Numbered from the stretch's first letter, positions 33,536-42,411 are shown. The stretch is DNA of 64,000 bases from Streptomyces sp. SAT1 (GCF_001654495.1 NZ_CP015849.1:5621001-5685000); one strand, 5' to 3'. Numbers and translations are program-made. The notes: generated by a model not told the origin, from the letters alone.

Positions 33536-34740
33536 GTACCACCAGCCCCACAGGCCCCCGCCCCCCGAGTCCCCTGGCCGCCGCCGACCACCTGGTCGAC
33601 CGGCTGCGCATCCGGCACACCGAGCCCGCCGCCAGCACCCAACTGAAGGCGCTGGCCCTCGCGGTGACGGCCAATCAGCCCGTCCTGCTGTGGGGCGAGC
33701 CGGGCATCGGCAAGTCGGCGGCCCTCGAACAGCTCGCCGCCGGACTCGGCCTGCCGCTGGAGACGGTCATCGCCAGCGTCCACGAGCCCTCCGACTTCGC
33801 CGGGCTGCCGATCGTCGGCGACGACCCGGCGGTCACCGGAGTGCCGATGGCCCCGCCCGACTGGGCGGTCCGGCTCACCCGCGCCGGACAGGGCCTCCTC
33901 TTCTTCGACGAACTCTCCTCGGCGCCCCCGGCCGTCCAGGCGGCGCTGCTGCGCGTCGTCCTCGAACGCCGGGTCGGCAGCCTCGCCCTGCCCGACGCCG
34001 TCCGGATCGTCGCCGCCGCCAACCCGCCCTCCAGCGCCGCCGACGGCTGGCACCTCAGCCCGCCGCTGGCCAACCGCTTCGTCCACCTGGACTGGACGCA
34101 CGACCCGCGCACGGTCGCCCGCGGCATGGCCGGCACCTGGCCGGAGGCGGCCGTCCCCACGGTCGACGCGGGCAAGGTGCCCGGCGCCGTGGCACGGGCC
34201 CGCGGCGCCGTCTCCGGCTTCCTCACCGCCCGGCCGGGACTGGTCCACCACCTGCCCGCCGACGCCGAGAGCCGGGGCCGCTCCTGGCCGTCCCCACGCA
34301 CCTGGGAGATGGCGCTGCGGCTGCTCGCCACCGGCTACGCGACCGGCGCCGGGCGCGAGGCGGTGGCCGCCGCGCTCACCGGCGCGGTCGGCGACGGCGC
34401 GGGCATCGAACTGCTGTCGTACCTGGAACACCTCGACCTGCCGGACCCCGAACGGGTCCTCGCCGACCCCGACGCGTTCGCCCTGCCCGAGCGCGGCGAC
34501 CGCCAACTGGCCTTCCTCATCGCGGTGGTCGCCGCCGTCCGGAGCGACCTCACCCGGCCCCGCTGGGAGGCGGCCTGGACGGTGCTGGGCAAGGCCGTGG
34601 AGGCGGGCGTACCGGACGTGGCCGCCCGCGCCGCCACCGACCTCGCGGCGATGCGCCACCCGGACTGGCCGGTACCGCCCGGCATCGACGGGTTCCTCGA
34701 CCTGCTCCAGCTGTCCGGGGCCCTGCCCGGCAGCCCATGA
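33532..34740 (+). CDS. MoxR-type AAA+ ATPase
   Basis: The 402-residue protein has Walker A GEPGIGKSAALE near residue 55, Walker B LLFFDELSSAPP near 123, sensor region IVAAANPPSS, and a C-terminal helical lid. MoxR ATPases act with VWA-domain partners as remodelling machines. The VWA partner is the next gene, ten bases downstream. GTG start overlaps the ankyrin gene stop. Confidence 0.9.
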   Translation: MSTTSPTGPRPPSPLAAADHLVDRLRIRHTEPAASTQLKALALAVTANQPVLLWGEPGIGKSAALEQLAAGLGLPLETVIASVHEPSDFAGLPIVGDDPAVTGVPMAPPDWAVRLTRAGQGLLFFDELSSAPPAVQAALLRVVLERRVGSLALPDAVRIVAAANPPSSAADGWHLSPPLANRFVHLDWTHDPRTVARGMAGTWPEAAVPTVDAGKVPGAVARARGAVSGFLTARPGLVHHLPADAESRGRSWPSPRTWEMALRLLATGYATGAGREAVAAALTGAVGDGAGIELLSYLEHLDLPDPERVLADPDAFALPERGDRQLAFLIAVVAAVRSDLTRPRWEAAWTVLGKAVEAGVPDVAARAATDLAAMRHPDWPVPPGIDGFLDLLQLSGALPGSP

Positions 34741-34750
34741 GGGCACGGCG

Positions 34751-35938
34751 ATGACGGACGCCCGCCGGGAGCTGGACACCACCAAGCTGCTCGCCGCCCG
34801 CTACCGCGCGGCGAGCGACCGCCCGTATCTCGCCTCCGCCCTGTACGCCCTGACGGCCGTCCCCTCCCACGAGGTGCCGACCATGGGCGTGGACCGGCAC
34901 TGGCGCTGCTACGTGTCGCCCGCCTTCGTCGAGGCGACCCCGGTCGCGGAACTCGCGGGCGTATGGGTGCACGAGGCCGCGCACCTGCTGCGCGACCACC
35001 ACGGCCGCGCCGGCCGGCTGCCCGCCGCCGACCAGCGCGACGCGCACCGCGTGAACGTCGCCCAGGACTGCGAGATCAACGACGACCTCCTCGCCGACGG
35101 GCTGCGGCTGCCCGCCGGGCGCGTCGAGCCCCGCCTCTTCGGCCTGCCGGACGGGCAGTTGTTCGAGGCGTATCTGCGGGGGCTGCCCGCCCACCGTCAG
35201 GCACACGACTGCGGATCGGGCGCCCACGGCCGTCCGGTGCCCTGGGAGATCACCGGTCCCGCCGGTCCCGCCCGGCTCGGGGAGACCGAGGCACAGGCGC
35301 TGCGCCGGCAGACCGCCGAGGCGATGCGCGCCCACCAGCGGGGCCGCGGCACCCTGCCCGGAGGCTGGCGGCGCTGGGCCGAGGAGGTCCTCGAACCCAC
35401 GGTCGACTGGCGCCAGGCGCTGTCCGGCGCGGTCCGCGAGGCCGCCGCCTGGGCCGGGGGCGCCGTCGACTACACCTACCGCCGCCCCTCGCGCCGCACC
35501 CCGGCGCTGCGCGGAGTCGTGCTGCCGAGCCTGCGCCGCCCGCTGCCCCGGGTGGCCGTGGTCGTCGACACCTCCGGTTCGATGGGCGAGACCGAACTCG
35601 CCGCCGCCCTGGGCGAGGTGACGGGCGTACTGCGCGAGGTCGGCGTGCGCGGCAACCGCGTGACCGTCCTCGCCTGCGACGCCGACGTCCAGACCGTGTC
35701 CCGGGTGACGGCCACCGAACAGGTCGTCCTCGGCGGCGGAGGCGGCACCGACCTGCGCGTCGGCATCCACGCCGCCCTGACCGCCCCCGACCGGCCGGGC
35801 ATCGTCATCGTCCTCACCGACGGCCTCACCCCCTGGCCCGAACAGCCCACGTCCTGCCGCCTGATAGCAGCCCTGATCGGCTCCGAAGCCCCCCAGCCCC
35901 CGCCCTGGGCGGAAACGGTACGCATCCCACCCACCTGA
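34751..35938 (+). CDS. VWA-domain protein with HExxH metallopeptidase-like N-terminus (DUF2201 type)
   Basis: The 395-residue protein has WVHEAAHLLRDHH (HExxH) near residue 75 with a downstream DCEIND segment, as in the metallopeptidase-like domain attached to VWA proteins of the DUF2201 family. The C-terminal VWA domain from about 270 carries a complete MIDAS (DTSGSMGE, a Thr in GGGGGTDLRV, and VLTDG). It is the partner expected for the MoxR ATPase upstream. The HExxH site may be catalytic, making this the likely effector of the unit. No signal peptide or membrane segment is visible. Confidence 0.87.
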   Translation: MTDARRELDTTKLLAARYRAASDRPYLASALYALTAVPSHEVPTMGVDRHWRCYVSPAFVEATPVAELAGVWVHEAAHLLRDHHGRAGRLPAADQRDAHRVNVAQDCEINDDLLADGLRLPAGRVEPRLFGLPDGQLFEAYLRGLPAHRQAHDCGSGAHGRPVPWEITGPAGPARLGETEAQALRRQTAEAMRAHQRGRGTLPGGWRRWAEEVLEPTVDWRQALSGAVREAAAWAGGAVDYTYRRPSRRTPALRGVVLPSLRRPLPRVAVVVDTSGSMGETELAAALGEVTGVLREVGVRGNRVTVLACDADVQTVSRVTATEQVVLGGGGGTDLRVGIHAALTAPDRPGIVIVLTDGLTPWPEQPTSCRLIAALIGSEAPQPPPWAETVRIPPT

Positions 35939-35997
35939 CCCCACCATCCCAGACACGACCTGCCCACCACACGGATCCGCCGCCGCACGCCCACCAC

Positions 35998-36240
35998 CTT
36001 GCCGATCCGCCGAGAGTGCGGCGTGTCGTCGGTGATGACCGGCGGCCGGCCGCCCGTGCTTGCTTTTGCGGGAGGCGGCATCGAGCCCTTCGGGGGTGGC
36101 CTCGCGATGTTCTCCCGCTCGGTCCCGGCCACCGCGGCGAAGAAGCCGGACAGCAGACGGCCCGGACCGGTGGGGTCGTAGATCCCGGCCGGCGGTCCGT
36201 CGAGCATCTCCAGGAGCCGGGTCGCTGCGTCCAGGAGTGG
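35998..36240 (-). pseudogene. Serine recombinase (Tn3-type resolvase) fragment
   Basis: Reading the minus strand gives LLDAATRLLEM, then GIYDPTGPGRLLSGFFAAVAGTERENI. The frame then shifts for EATPEGLDAASRKSKHG and shifts back for GRPPVITDDTPHSRR. This is the region linking catalytic and DNA-binding domains of small serine recombinases (consensus ERENIREATLEGLNAA...GGRPPVITDD). The catalytic Ser and the terminal HTH are missing and at least two frameshifts are present, so it is a remnant. Confidence 0.75.
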
Positions 36241-36306
36241 AAAGGGCGGGGTGGCTTGAGCGTTGCGGCGGGCCGGTCGTCGCGCCGAGAGGACTTCCAG
36301 AAGTAA

Positions 36307-36343
36307 GTACATGGACTTTCCAATGATTGGATTATCCATGTAC
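36307..36343 (+). promoter_or_regulatory. 37-bp palindromic operator upstream of marR-type gene
   Basis: The sequence is symmetric about base 36325. Outer arms are GTACATGGA (36307-36315) and TCCATGTAC (36335-36343). The inner palindrome is TCCAAT-G-ATTGGA (36319-36331), and only the three-base spacers break symmetry. It is A/T-rich against a very G/C-rich background and ends nine bases before the MarR start. This is the typical arrangement for autorepression by a MarR dimer or two dimers. Confidence 0.78.
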
Positions 36344-36352
36344 TGTGCGGTG

Positions 36353-36832
36353 ATGGATGATCGGCAGCTGACCGAAGAGCTTCACGACCACCTGTTCGCA
36401 ATCCGCACCCAGGTGCATGCCGAGCTCAAGGAGCTGGCCCAGGAAGCGGGACTGACCGACACGCAGACCGATGCGCTGTGGAGGCTGAGTCGCGGGCGCG
36501 AGATGACCGCGCGCCGTCTGGCCGACCTCTTGCGGTGCGACGCATCAACCGCCACGTCGATGATCGACCGGCTGGAGAAGCGCGGCCTGGTCCGCCGCGT
36601 GCCCCACCCCACCGACCGCCGCGCGAAACTCATCCAGCTCACCCCCGAGGGATGCGCGCTGCGCGATCGCGTCATCCGGCACACCACCGAGTACTCACCC
36701 TTCGCCCGCCTCGACCACGAGAGCAGGCTGCGCCTGCACACGCTTCTCCGCGAAGTGATCGACGGCTCCCACCCGACAGCTCAGGCCGGCGGCGACGAGG
36801 AGACCGTGGACGTGGACAAGGAGCAGCGATGA
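36353..36832 (+). CDS. MarR family transcriptional regulator
   Basis: The 159-residue protein has a winged helix with MTARRLADLLRCDASTATSMIDRLEKRGLV and the wing VPHPTDRRAKLIQLTPEG, the MarR signature. ATG 36353 was chosen because upstream starts fall inside the palindromic operator. No strong ribosome site is seen. The stop overlaps the SDR gene (ATGA), so regulator and enzyme are co-expressed and probably self-repressed, with release by the SDR substrate or a related compound. Codon use is visibly less G/C-extreme than that of neighbours, which fits transfer. Confidence 0.88.
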   Translation: MDDRQLTEELHDHLFAIRTQVHAELKELAQEAGLTDTQTDALWRLSRGREMTARRLADLLRCDASTATSMIDRLEKRGLVRRVPHPTDRRAKLIQLTPEGCALRDRVIRHTTEYSPFARLDHESRLRLHTLLREVIDGSHPTAQAGGDEETVDVDKEQR

Positions 36833-37710
36833 GCAGCGGGACCGCGGTCATCACGGGCGGAGCCTCGGGCCTGGGCCTGGTGATGGCACGCCACCTGATC
36901 AAGGCCGGTCGGAGCGTCGTCCTCGTCGGCCGGGACGCGACGCGCACCCGGGCCGCCGCCGACAGCCTGCGCGGCCTGGCCCCAGCGGGCAGCGACACCG
37001 CACCGCCGCGGACCTACACCGCTGACCTGCGACAGTGGTCGCAGGTACAGACACTGGCAGCGGAACTGGCCGCCGACAGACACCCGGTGAACGTCCTCAT
37101 CAACAATGCAGGAGCAGCGTTTCCCCGATACGAGCAGACACCGGACGGTGTGGAACGCACCTACGCGCTCAACCACCACGCCCCGTTCCTCCTCACCCAC
37201 GCTCTCCTCGCCGAAGGAGTGCTTGCGCTCGAAGCGCGGATCATCAACATGTCCTCGTTCGTGGAAAGACGCGGCAAGCTCGACGCCACCGATCCGGACG
37301 TCGCGGGAACATCGTGGAGCAAGCGCTTCTACAACCAGCCCAAGGTCTACGCCACGAGCAAACTCGTCAGCCTCCTGGCCGCGCGAGAACTCGCACACCG
37401 CCTCCCCGACGGCATGAGCATCTACAACGCCAACCCTGGCATGGTCAAGGGCACCGCGATGAACAGCAACGCCGGCGGTCTGATGCGGCTGACCGCCCCG
37501 CTGTTCCGCCCGTTCGCCATCACCCCGGACGAAGGCGTGCAAACCCCGGTCTGGCTCGCCGGCGCCTCGCCCGCACCGCACCCCAGCGGCGGCTTCTTCA
37601 GCGAGTCCCAGCCGGACTCTCCTTCACGCCTGGCCCTGAACGACGCTCTCGCCCGGACCGTCTACACCAAGACCGCAGCTCTCCTCGGAGTGGAGCCCCT
37701 CCCCAGGTAG
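36829..37710 (+). CDS. Short-chain dehydrogenase/reductase
   Basis: The 293-residue protein has the NAD(P)-binding TGGASGLG, NNAG near residue 90, the Ser in INMSSF and the active-site YATSK. It resembles the retinol-dehydrogenase/WW-oxidoreductase-like branch (TYALNHHAPFLLTHALL). The substrate is unknown. It is translationally coupled to the MarR gene and bracketed by resolvase and transposase remnants, so it looks like cargo of a decayed transposon. Confidence 0.87.
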   Translation: MSSGTAVITGGASGLGLVMARHLIKAGRSVVLVGRDATRTRAAADSLRGLAPAGSDTAPPRTYTADLRQWSQVQTLAAELAADRHPVNVLINNAGAAFPRYEQTPDGVERTYALNHHAPFLLTHALLAEGVLALEARIINMSSFVERRGKLDATDPDVAGTSWSKRFYNQPKVYATSKLVSLLAARELAHRLPDGMSIYNANPGMVKGTAMNSNAGGLMRLTAPLFRPFAITPDEGVQTPVWLAGASPAPHPSGGFFSESQPDSPSRLALNDALARTVYTKTAALLGVEPLPR

Positions 37711-37789
37711 GGCGGCGGCCCGGAACCGGTTGTCACGCCGGGATCGCGGCTTCCTCGTCCTGCGGAGTCCGCGGGCCGGGCACGCACCG

Positions 37790-38340
37790 TAGCCTGGATG
37801 GGCAGGTCCAGGCCCAGGCGGCTGTTCATGTCCAGTTCGAACCGGCCGTACGGATGCACATGGGTCCAGAACAGCGGCGACAGCGCGCTGCGGTCCGCGC
37901 CGGTGAGCTTGCCCGCCCACTTCGGGTCGGTCGGCCAGGACCTCCTGCGTCAGCACCGTGTCGACGTGCACCGGCGCGGCCCGGAGCAGTACTCCAAGAT
38001 GTCCAGCAGGTCGATGGCGCCCCGGCGCCGCTCGGTCTCGCCCTTGATCGCCACCAGGCTCTCCGGCTCCTGCCGCTTGCCGCGCGGCGAGACCCTGATC
38101 CACGGCTCGCCGCGCTTCTTGAGATCGCCACCCCGCCCGTCGTGCCCTCCGCCGGCGCCTGCTCGAAGCGGTCCAGCGAGGTGCGGAGCCTGCCCTGGAG
38201 AGCGGCGATGAACTCCCCGGAATCCTGCGGCCGGCCCTGCGCGGCGTAGTGCACGTCCCGGTTGCCCTCGAAGTCCGCGGGCAGGTCGTCCGCCGGGTCA
38301 CGCCACCGGTTCGCCCCACGGCCCTTGTCGTCCACCACCG
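37790..38340 (-). pseudogene. Tn3 family transposase remnant
   Basis: Minus-strand reading gives WRDPADDLPADFEGNRDVHY and then FIAALQGRLRTSLDRFEQA with AEGTTGGVAI. In a second frame comes KKRGEPWIRVSPRGKRQEPE followed by GAIDLLDILEYC. A third frame gives VHVDTVLTQEVLAD, and another gives LTGADRSALSPLFWTHVHPY and GRFELDMNSRLGLD. These are pieces of the middle and extreme C-terminus of Tn3 transposases. The catalytic DDE core between them is deleted and three or more frameshifts are present. It is non-functional. Confidence 0.75.
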
Positions 38341-38856
38341 CCGCTCGCCCCTGCTCGGGCGCCACCCCCGCCCGATCCCGCCGCCGTACGGTCACCACCC
38401 GTTGCCCCGTCGAGACGCGGCCACCATCCCGTCGCCCGCCGAGGCGCGGCCACGAGTCCAGGTCTGCCGCCCGGCGCGCCCACCGGCCCGCGCCCGCCGC
38501 CCCCGGCACGAACTGCCCGCCCTGTGCCCCCGCCGCAGCGCGGCCACCACCCCGCCACCTCGGCCACCGGGCCACCCGGCCACCCGCCACCCCGCTGAAC
38601 CACGCACACGACCTTGATCCGCACGGGACACGGCGCCTGAGTCCGATGCCCCGAGCCCGCCCCCCCCGAGCCCGATGCCCCGAGCCGGACCCCCTGAGCC
38701 GGACCCCGCGACGGCTGTCCCGCCCCCGCCACGGACACCAGGGCGGCGGCAGCACCGAGACCCCGGGTCTCGGGCCCCGGGCCCCACGCCCCGCGTGCGG
38801 AACCGGCCGCGGATCCGCCGCCCCCGAGGCCGGGGCACGGCCGTCGGCGTCTCACC
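38341..38856. other. C/G-rich non-coding tract
   Basis: About 515 bases downstream of the VOC gene. Short reiterations are visible (GAGCCCGATGCCCCGAGCC-like units near 38640-38700 and GCGGCCACCA units near 38415-38560). Overlapping open frames on both strands have Pro/Arg/Gly-only translations and no recognisable domain. I see no gene. Confidence 0.55.
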
Positions 38857-39711
38857 TCACCCGGCCGCGCGCCGCCCGTCCGCTCCCGTGCCGCCGCGCT
38901 GGAGCAGTGCGAAGCGGGCGCCCTCCAAGTCCGTGACCGTGGCGGTGCGGCCGCGGGCGGTGTCATGGGCCGGGGCGACGACACGTCCGCCGAGCCCGGT
39001 CACCCGCTCCACCGCCGCGTCCGTGTCGGCGACCTCGAAGTACGTCAGCCAGTGCGGACCCCCGTCGTGCCGCAGCGCGGGCCCCGCGCCGAGGATCCCG
39101 GCGACCGGCCGGCCGTCCAGGCACAGCGTCACCCGGTCGGCGGCCCCCTCGCCCGCTCCGGCACCCCCAGGCTCCGGGCGCCGCTCCTCGTAACCGAACA
39201 GCGAGGCGTAGAACTTGGCGACGTTCGCGGTCTCGAAGGCGCGCAGCTCGTTCCAGAGCGGCGCGCCGGGCCGGCCGTCGGCGGCGCCCCCGCGCTCCCC
39301 GGGCACCTGCCAGGCACCGAAGACCGCCCCGGAGGGGTCGGAGCCGAGCACCAGCCGGCCGACCTCGCCCGCGTCGAGCGGTCCCACCCCGACCGTGCCC
39401 CCGCACAGCCGTACCGTTTCGGCCGTCACATCCACGTCGTCCGAGGCGAGATACGGGGTCCAGGCGACCGGAAGATGGCGGTCGGGCGGCAGCAGGCCGA
39501 TGCCCGCCACCTGCCGCCCGTCCAGCCGGGCCCGGACATAGGGGCCGAGCTGGGCGGGCCCCGGCTCGAACTCCCAGCCGAACAGCTCGCCGTAGAACGT
39601 CTGGGTCGCGGTCATGTCGTGCACCATCAGGCTCACCCAGCAGGGTGTCCCGGGCGTGTGCCGGGCGCTCGCCCGGCTGTCCCGGCCGGCCGGATACGGT
39701 GCCTGAGTCAT
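38857..39711 (-). CDS. Tandem VOC (glyoxalase-fold) domain protein
   Basis: The 284-residue protein contains two VOC domains: residues about 22-138 (WVSLMVHDMTATQTFYGELF, FGWEFEPG) and 150-270 (WNELRAFETANVAKFYASLF, WLTYFEVADTDAAV). This matches the actinobacterial 27-kDa antigen Cfp30B-like group. Members bind metals or small hydrophobic ligands. The activity here is unknown. The start at the ATG before TQAPYPAG may be two codons inside a longer frame. Confidence 0.85.
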   Translation of the reverse strand: MTQAPYPAGRDSRASARHTPGTPCWVSLMVHDMTATQTFYGELFGWEFEPGPAQLGPYVRARLDGRQVAGIGLLPPDRHLPVAWTPYLASDDVDVTAETVRLCGGTVGVGPLDAGEVGRLVLGSDPSGAVFGAWQVPGERGGAADGRPGAPLWNELRAFETANVAKFYASLFGYEERRPEPGGAGAGEGAADRVTLCLDGRPVAGILGAGPALRHDGGPHWLTYFEVADTDAAVERVTGLGGRVVAPAHDTARGRTATVTDLEGARFALLQRGGTGADGRRAAG

Positions 39712-39954
39712 CGTCACTCTCTTCTCGGCCCCTCGCGGTGGCCGCGTCGATTCCGCTCGCTCTCCGGACTCGGAACGATGACCGGAGGATGCCCCGTGTG
39801 CGGTGTCCTGTCCGTTTCGGCGCGCTTGCCGACGGATGTCGATCGGCTGCACAGCATGTGGCTGATCCCGTACGCCTGGTGACCGGACCTGTCCGGCCGA
39901 GCAGAGTAGCGGGACCTGGACGCCGCGGCCACCCTGTGCGCAAGGATGGTGGCC

Positions 39955-40806
39955 ATGAACGCCATCATCTCCGCATCCGATCTGGCGGCCGCCCTCGGGG
40001 GCCCCGGGGCGCCGGTCCTGCTCGACGTCCGCTGGCAGCTCAGCACGGCCAAGGCCGCGGGCGAACCGCCCTTCGACGGGCGCGCGGCCTACGCGTCGGG
40101 CCACCTGCCCGGCGCCGTCTTCGTCGACCTGGACCGTGAACTCGCCTCCGCGCCGGGCGCGCACGGCCGCCACCCGCTGCCCGACACCGCCGAGTTCGGC
40201 GCGGCGATGCGCCGTGCCGGGGTCGGCTCCGGCCGTCCCGTCGTCGTGTACGACGGCGGGCAGGGCTGGGCGGCGGCGCGCGCCTGGTGGCTGCTGCGCT
40301 GGACCGGGCACCCCGACGTCCGGGTGCTCGACGGGGGCCTGGCCGCCTGGGACGGCCCGCTGGAGCAGACGGTTCCCGAACCGGCCGAGGGCGACTTCGT
40401 CCCGGAGCCCGGCGCCCTGGAACTGCTCGACGCCGACGGCGCGGGGGAGTTGGCCCGCTCCGGACTGCTGTTCGACGCGCGCGCCGGGGAGCGCTACCGG
40501 GGCGAGGTCGAGCCCATCGACCGGGTCGGCGGCCACATCCCGGGCGCGGTGTCCGCGCCGACGACGGAGAACGTCGGCGCGGACGGCCGGTTCCTGCCCG
40601 CCGGGCGACTGCGCGAGCGGTTCCGGGAACTGGGCGCCGAGGACGGCACGCACGTCGGCGTGTACTGCGGCTCGGGCGTCTCCGGCGCGCACGAGGTGCT
40701 GGCCCTGGCCGTGGCGGGCATCCCGGCCGCGCTGTACGTCGGTTCCTGGTCGGAGTGGTCCGCGGACCCGTCCCGCCCGGTGGCGGTGGGCGCGGACCCG
40801 CGCTAG
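39955..40806 (+). CDS. Rhodanese-type sulfurtransferase (two-domain)
   Basis: The 283-residue protein has two rhodanese domains. The N-terminal one is inactive (VVYDGGQGWAA) and the C-terminal one carries the catalytic Cys in VYCGSGVSGAH. The loop CGSGVS is closer to 3-mercaptopyruvate sulfurtransferases (CGSGVT) than to thiosulfate rhodaneses. It transfers sulfane sulfur to thiophilic acceptors. ATG 39955 was preferred over ATG 39946 because AAGG directly abuts the latter. Confidence 0.87.
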   Translation: MNAIISASDLAAALGGPGAPVLLDVRWQLSTAKAAGEPPFDGRAAYASGHLPGAVFVDLDRELASAPGAHGRHPLPDTAEFGAAMRRAGVGSGRPVVVYDGGQGWAAARAWWLLRWTGHPDVRVLDGGLAAWDGPLEQTVPEPAEGDFVPEPGALELLDADGAGELARSGLLFDARAGERYRGEVEPIDRVGGHIPGAVSAPTTENVGADGRFLPAGRLRERFRELGAEDGTHVGVYCGSGVSGAHEVLALAVAGIPAALYVGSWSEWSADPSRPVAVGADPR

Positions 40807-40822
40807 CCCGCGGGAAGCACGC

Positions 40823-40866
40823 GTACGGGTGAGGGCCGCGCCTTCCGGTGCGGCCCTCACCCGTAC
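40823..40866. terminator. Bidirectional hairpin terminator between sulfurtransferase gene and sepH
   Basis: Perfect 17-bp arms (40823-40839 and 40850-40866; core ACGGGTGAGGGCCGC) enclose a ten-base loop between convergent genes. It should stop transcription from both sides. Confidence 0.85.
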
Positions 40867-40876
40867 ACGCTTGCGG

Positions 40877-41923
40877 TCACTCCTGCTTCTTGCGCCGGGT
40901 GCCGAACACGATCTCGTCCCAGCTCGGGACGGCGGCCCGGCGGCCCGGCCGGACGCCGTCCGCCTCGGCCTGCCGGTCGGTCGCCCCGACGAGGCGGTCG
41001 CGGTGGCTGCCGACCGAGCGGGGCATGAGCACATCGGCGTAGGCGGACCCGGCACCGGCGGACGCGGCGGGCGCGGGCGGCTCCTCCACCTCCGGCTCCT
41101 GGTCGGGTTCCTGTGCGGGCTCCGGGGCGCGCTCGGGCACCACCATGTCGCCGCGGAAGCTCGGCACCGCCTCCAGCAGGCTGGTCAGCGAGTCGCGCTC
41201 ACCGGAACCCTCCTCGGCGGCCGGCTCCAGCGCCTGCGCGGGCAGCGCGGGACGGTCCCGGTCGCGGTCCCGCTCCCGGTCGAGCGGGCGGTCGCGGGGC
41301 AGCCGGGCGATGCGCGGCACGAACGGGAAGCTGGGCTCGGGCGTGCCGAGGTCGTCGGACTCGCCGATCAGGGCGCGCGCCTCCGAGTCGACGGCCTGCA
41401 CCAGGCGCCGCGGCGGGTCGTACGTCCAGCTCGCCGAGTGCGGTTCGCCCGCGACCCGGTAGACGAGCAGCACCTCCCAGGTGCCGTCGTCGCGGCGCCA
41501 GGAGTCCCACTGCACGGTGTCCTTCTCGGCGCCCCGCAGCAGCAGCCGCTCCTGCACGGCCTCGCCGAGCAGGGGGCCGGAGTTCTCGCCGGGGCGGCGG
41601 ACCGGGGTCTTGCGGGCACGCTCGGCCATGAAGGCGCGCTCGGCGAGCACGGGGCCCTCGAAGCGGCGGACGCGGTCCACGGGGATGCCGGCGAGCTGGG
41701 CGACCTCTTCCGCGGTCGCTCCCGCTCTTATCCGCGCCTGGATGTCGCGGGGGCGGAGATGGCTCTCCACCTCGATCTCGATCTGGCCGAGGCGGGGACG
41801 GTCGCCGCGCACGGCGGCGCGGAGCCGTTCGTCGATCGGAAGCGTGTACTCCGTGCTGTCCGCAGCCTTCAGCACCAGCCGTGTGCCGTCATTGGAGACG
41901 GCCACGACACGCAGTTCGGGCAT
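40877..41923 (-). CDS. sepH: Cell division regulator SepH
   Basis: The 348-residue protein has an N-terminal DUF3071 domain: MPELRVVAVSNDGTRLVLKA, then a helix-turn-helix-like GATAEEVAQLAGIPVDRVRRFEG near 70-95, here partly quoted as TAEEVAQLAGIPVDRV. A long Arg/Asp/Glu- and Pro-rich disordered region follows, with a conserved C-terminal motif near SWDEIVFGTRRKKQE. SepH binds FtsZ and promotes Z-ring assembly in Streptomyces. GGGAGGT precedes the ATG. Upstream in-frame starts would add a non-conserved extension. Confidence 0.93.
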   Translation of the reverse strand: MPELRVVAVSNDGTRLVLKAADSTEYTLPIDERLRAAVRGDRPRLGQIEIEVESHLRPRDIQARIRAGATAEEVAQLAGIPVDRVRRFEGPVLAERAFMAERARKTPVRRPGENSGPLLGEAVQERLLLRGAEKDTVQWDSWRRDDGTWEVLLVYRVAGEPHSASWTYDPPRRLVQAVDSEARALIGESDDLGTPEPSFPFVPRIARLPRDRPLDRERDRDRDRPALPAQALEPAAEEGSGERDSLTSLLEAVPSFRGDMVVPERAPEPAQEPDQEPEVEEPPAPAASAGAGSAYADVLMPRSVGSHRDRLVGATDRQAEADGVRPGRRAAVPSWDEIVFGTRRKKQE

Positions 41924-42411
41924 GGGGACCTCCCGGGTGGTGCCTGCCGACGTCACGTGCGTCGCTGCTTCCGCTAGTCGAGTGTGGCCTGCCCGGGTGC
42001 AGCCTGCCACAACCTTGCCGAGTTGCCCGGCGTGTCGGGCGCGGGCCCTGGATCGCCGTTATGGCACGGTTACCTGTTCACAACGCTCAGTGACCAACCG
42101 CGTCACCCTGTGCAACCAGCCCCCTCCCGGCGTTCCAGCAGGTCTCGGACGCCCCGGCGGGAGACCGGACCCAGGGCTCGCAACAGTACTCCATTCGGAC
42201 CACGTGCGTGGATCGCCGCGCCGCCCAACTTCTGGCACCCGGTGGGACTTGGCCTCCCCTGACCCGTTTTCGCGATCATGAACGTGGCGTACTTCACGTA
42301 ATCACCAGAAACGGAACTAAGGGTTTCGTCCGTACGTCCCTTTCTCGTGCAGTCGGCCGATCTCATCCCGAAGATTCGGTCGCGTACGGGAAAGGGAGGC
42401 AAGGTCCGGGT
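41924..42411. other. Divergent promoter region between sepH and a membrane-protein gene
   Basis: About 490 bases without a supported gene. The part near 42270-42390 is relatively A/T-rich and probably holds the promoter of the rightward gene. No palindromic operator of more than six bases per arm was noticed. Confidence 0.45.

Noticed and set aside
38262..38936. Open frames on both strands downstream of the transposase remnant
   Set aside because: Translations are only Pro/Arg/Ala/Gly, and no ribosome site or domain is visible.
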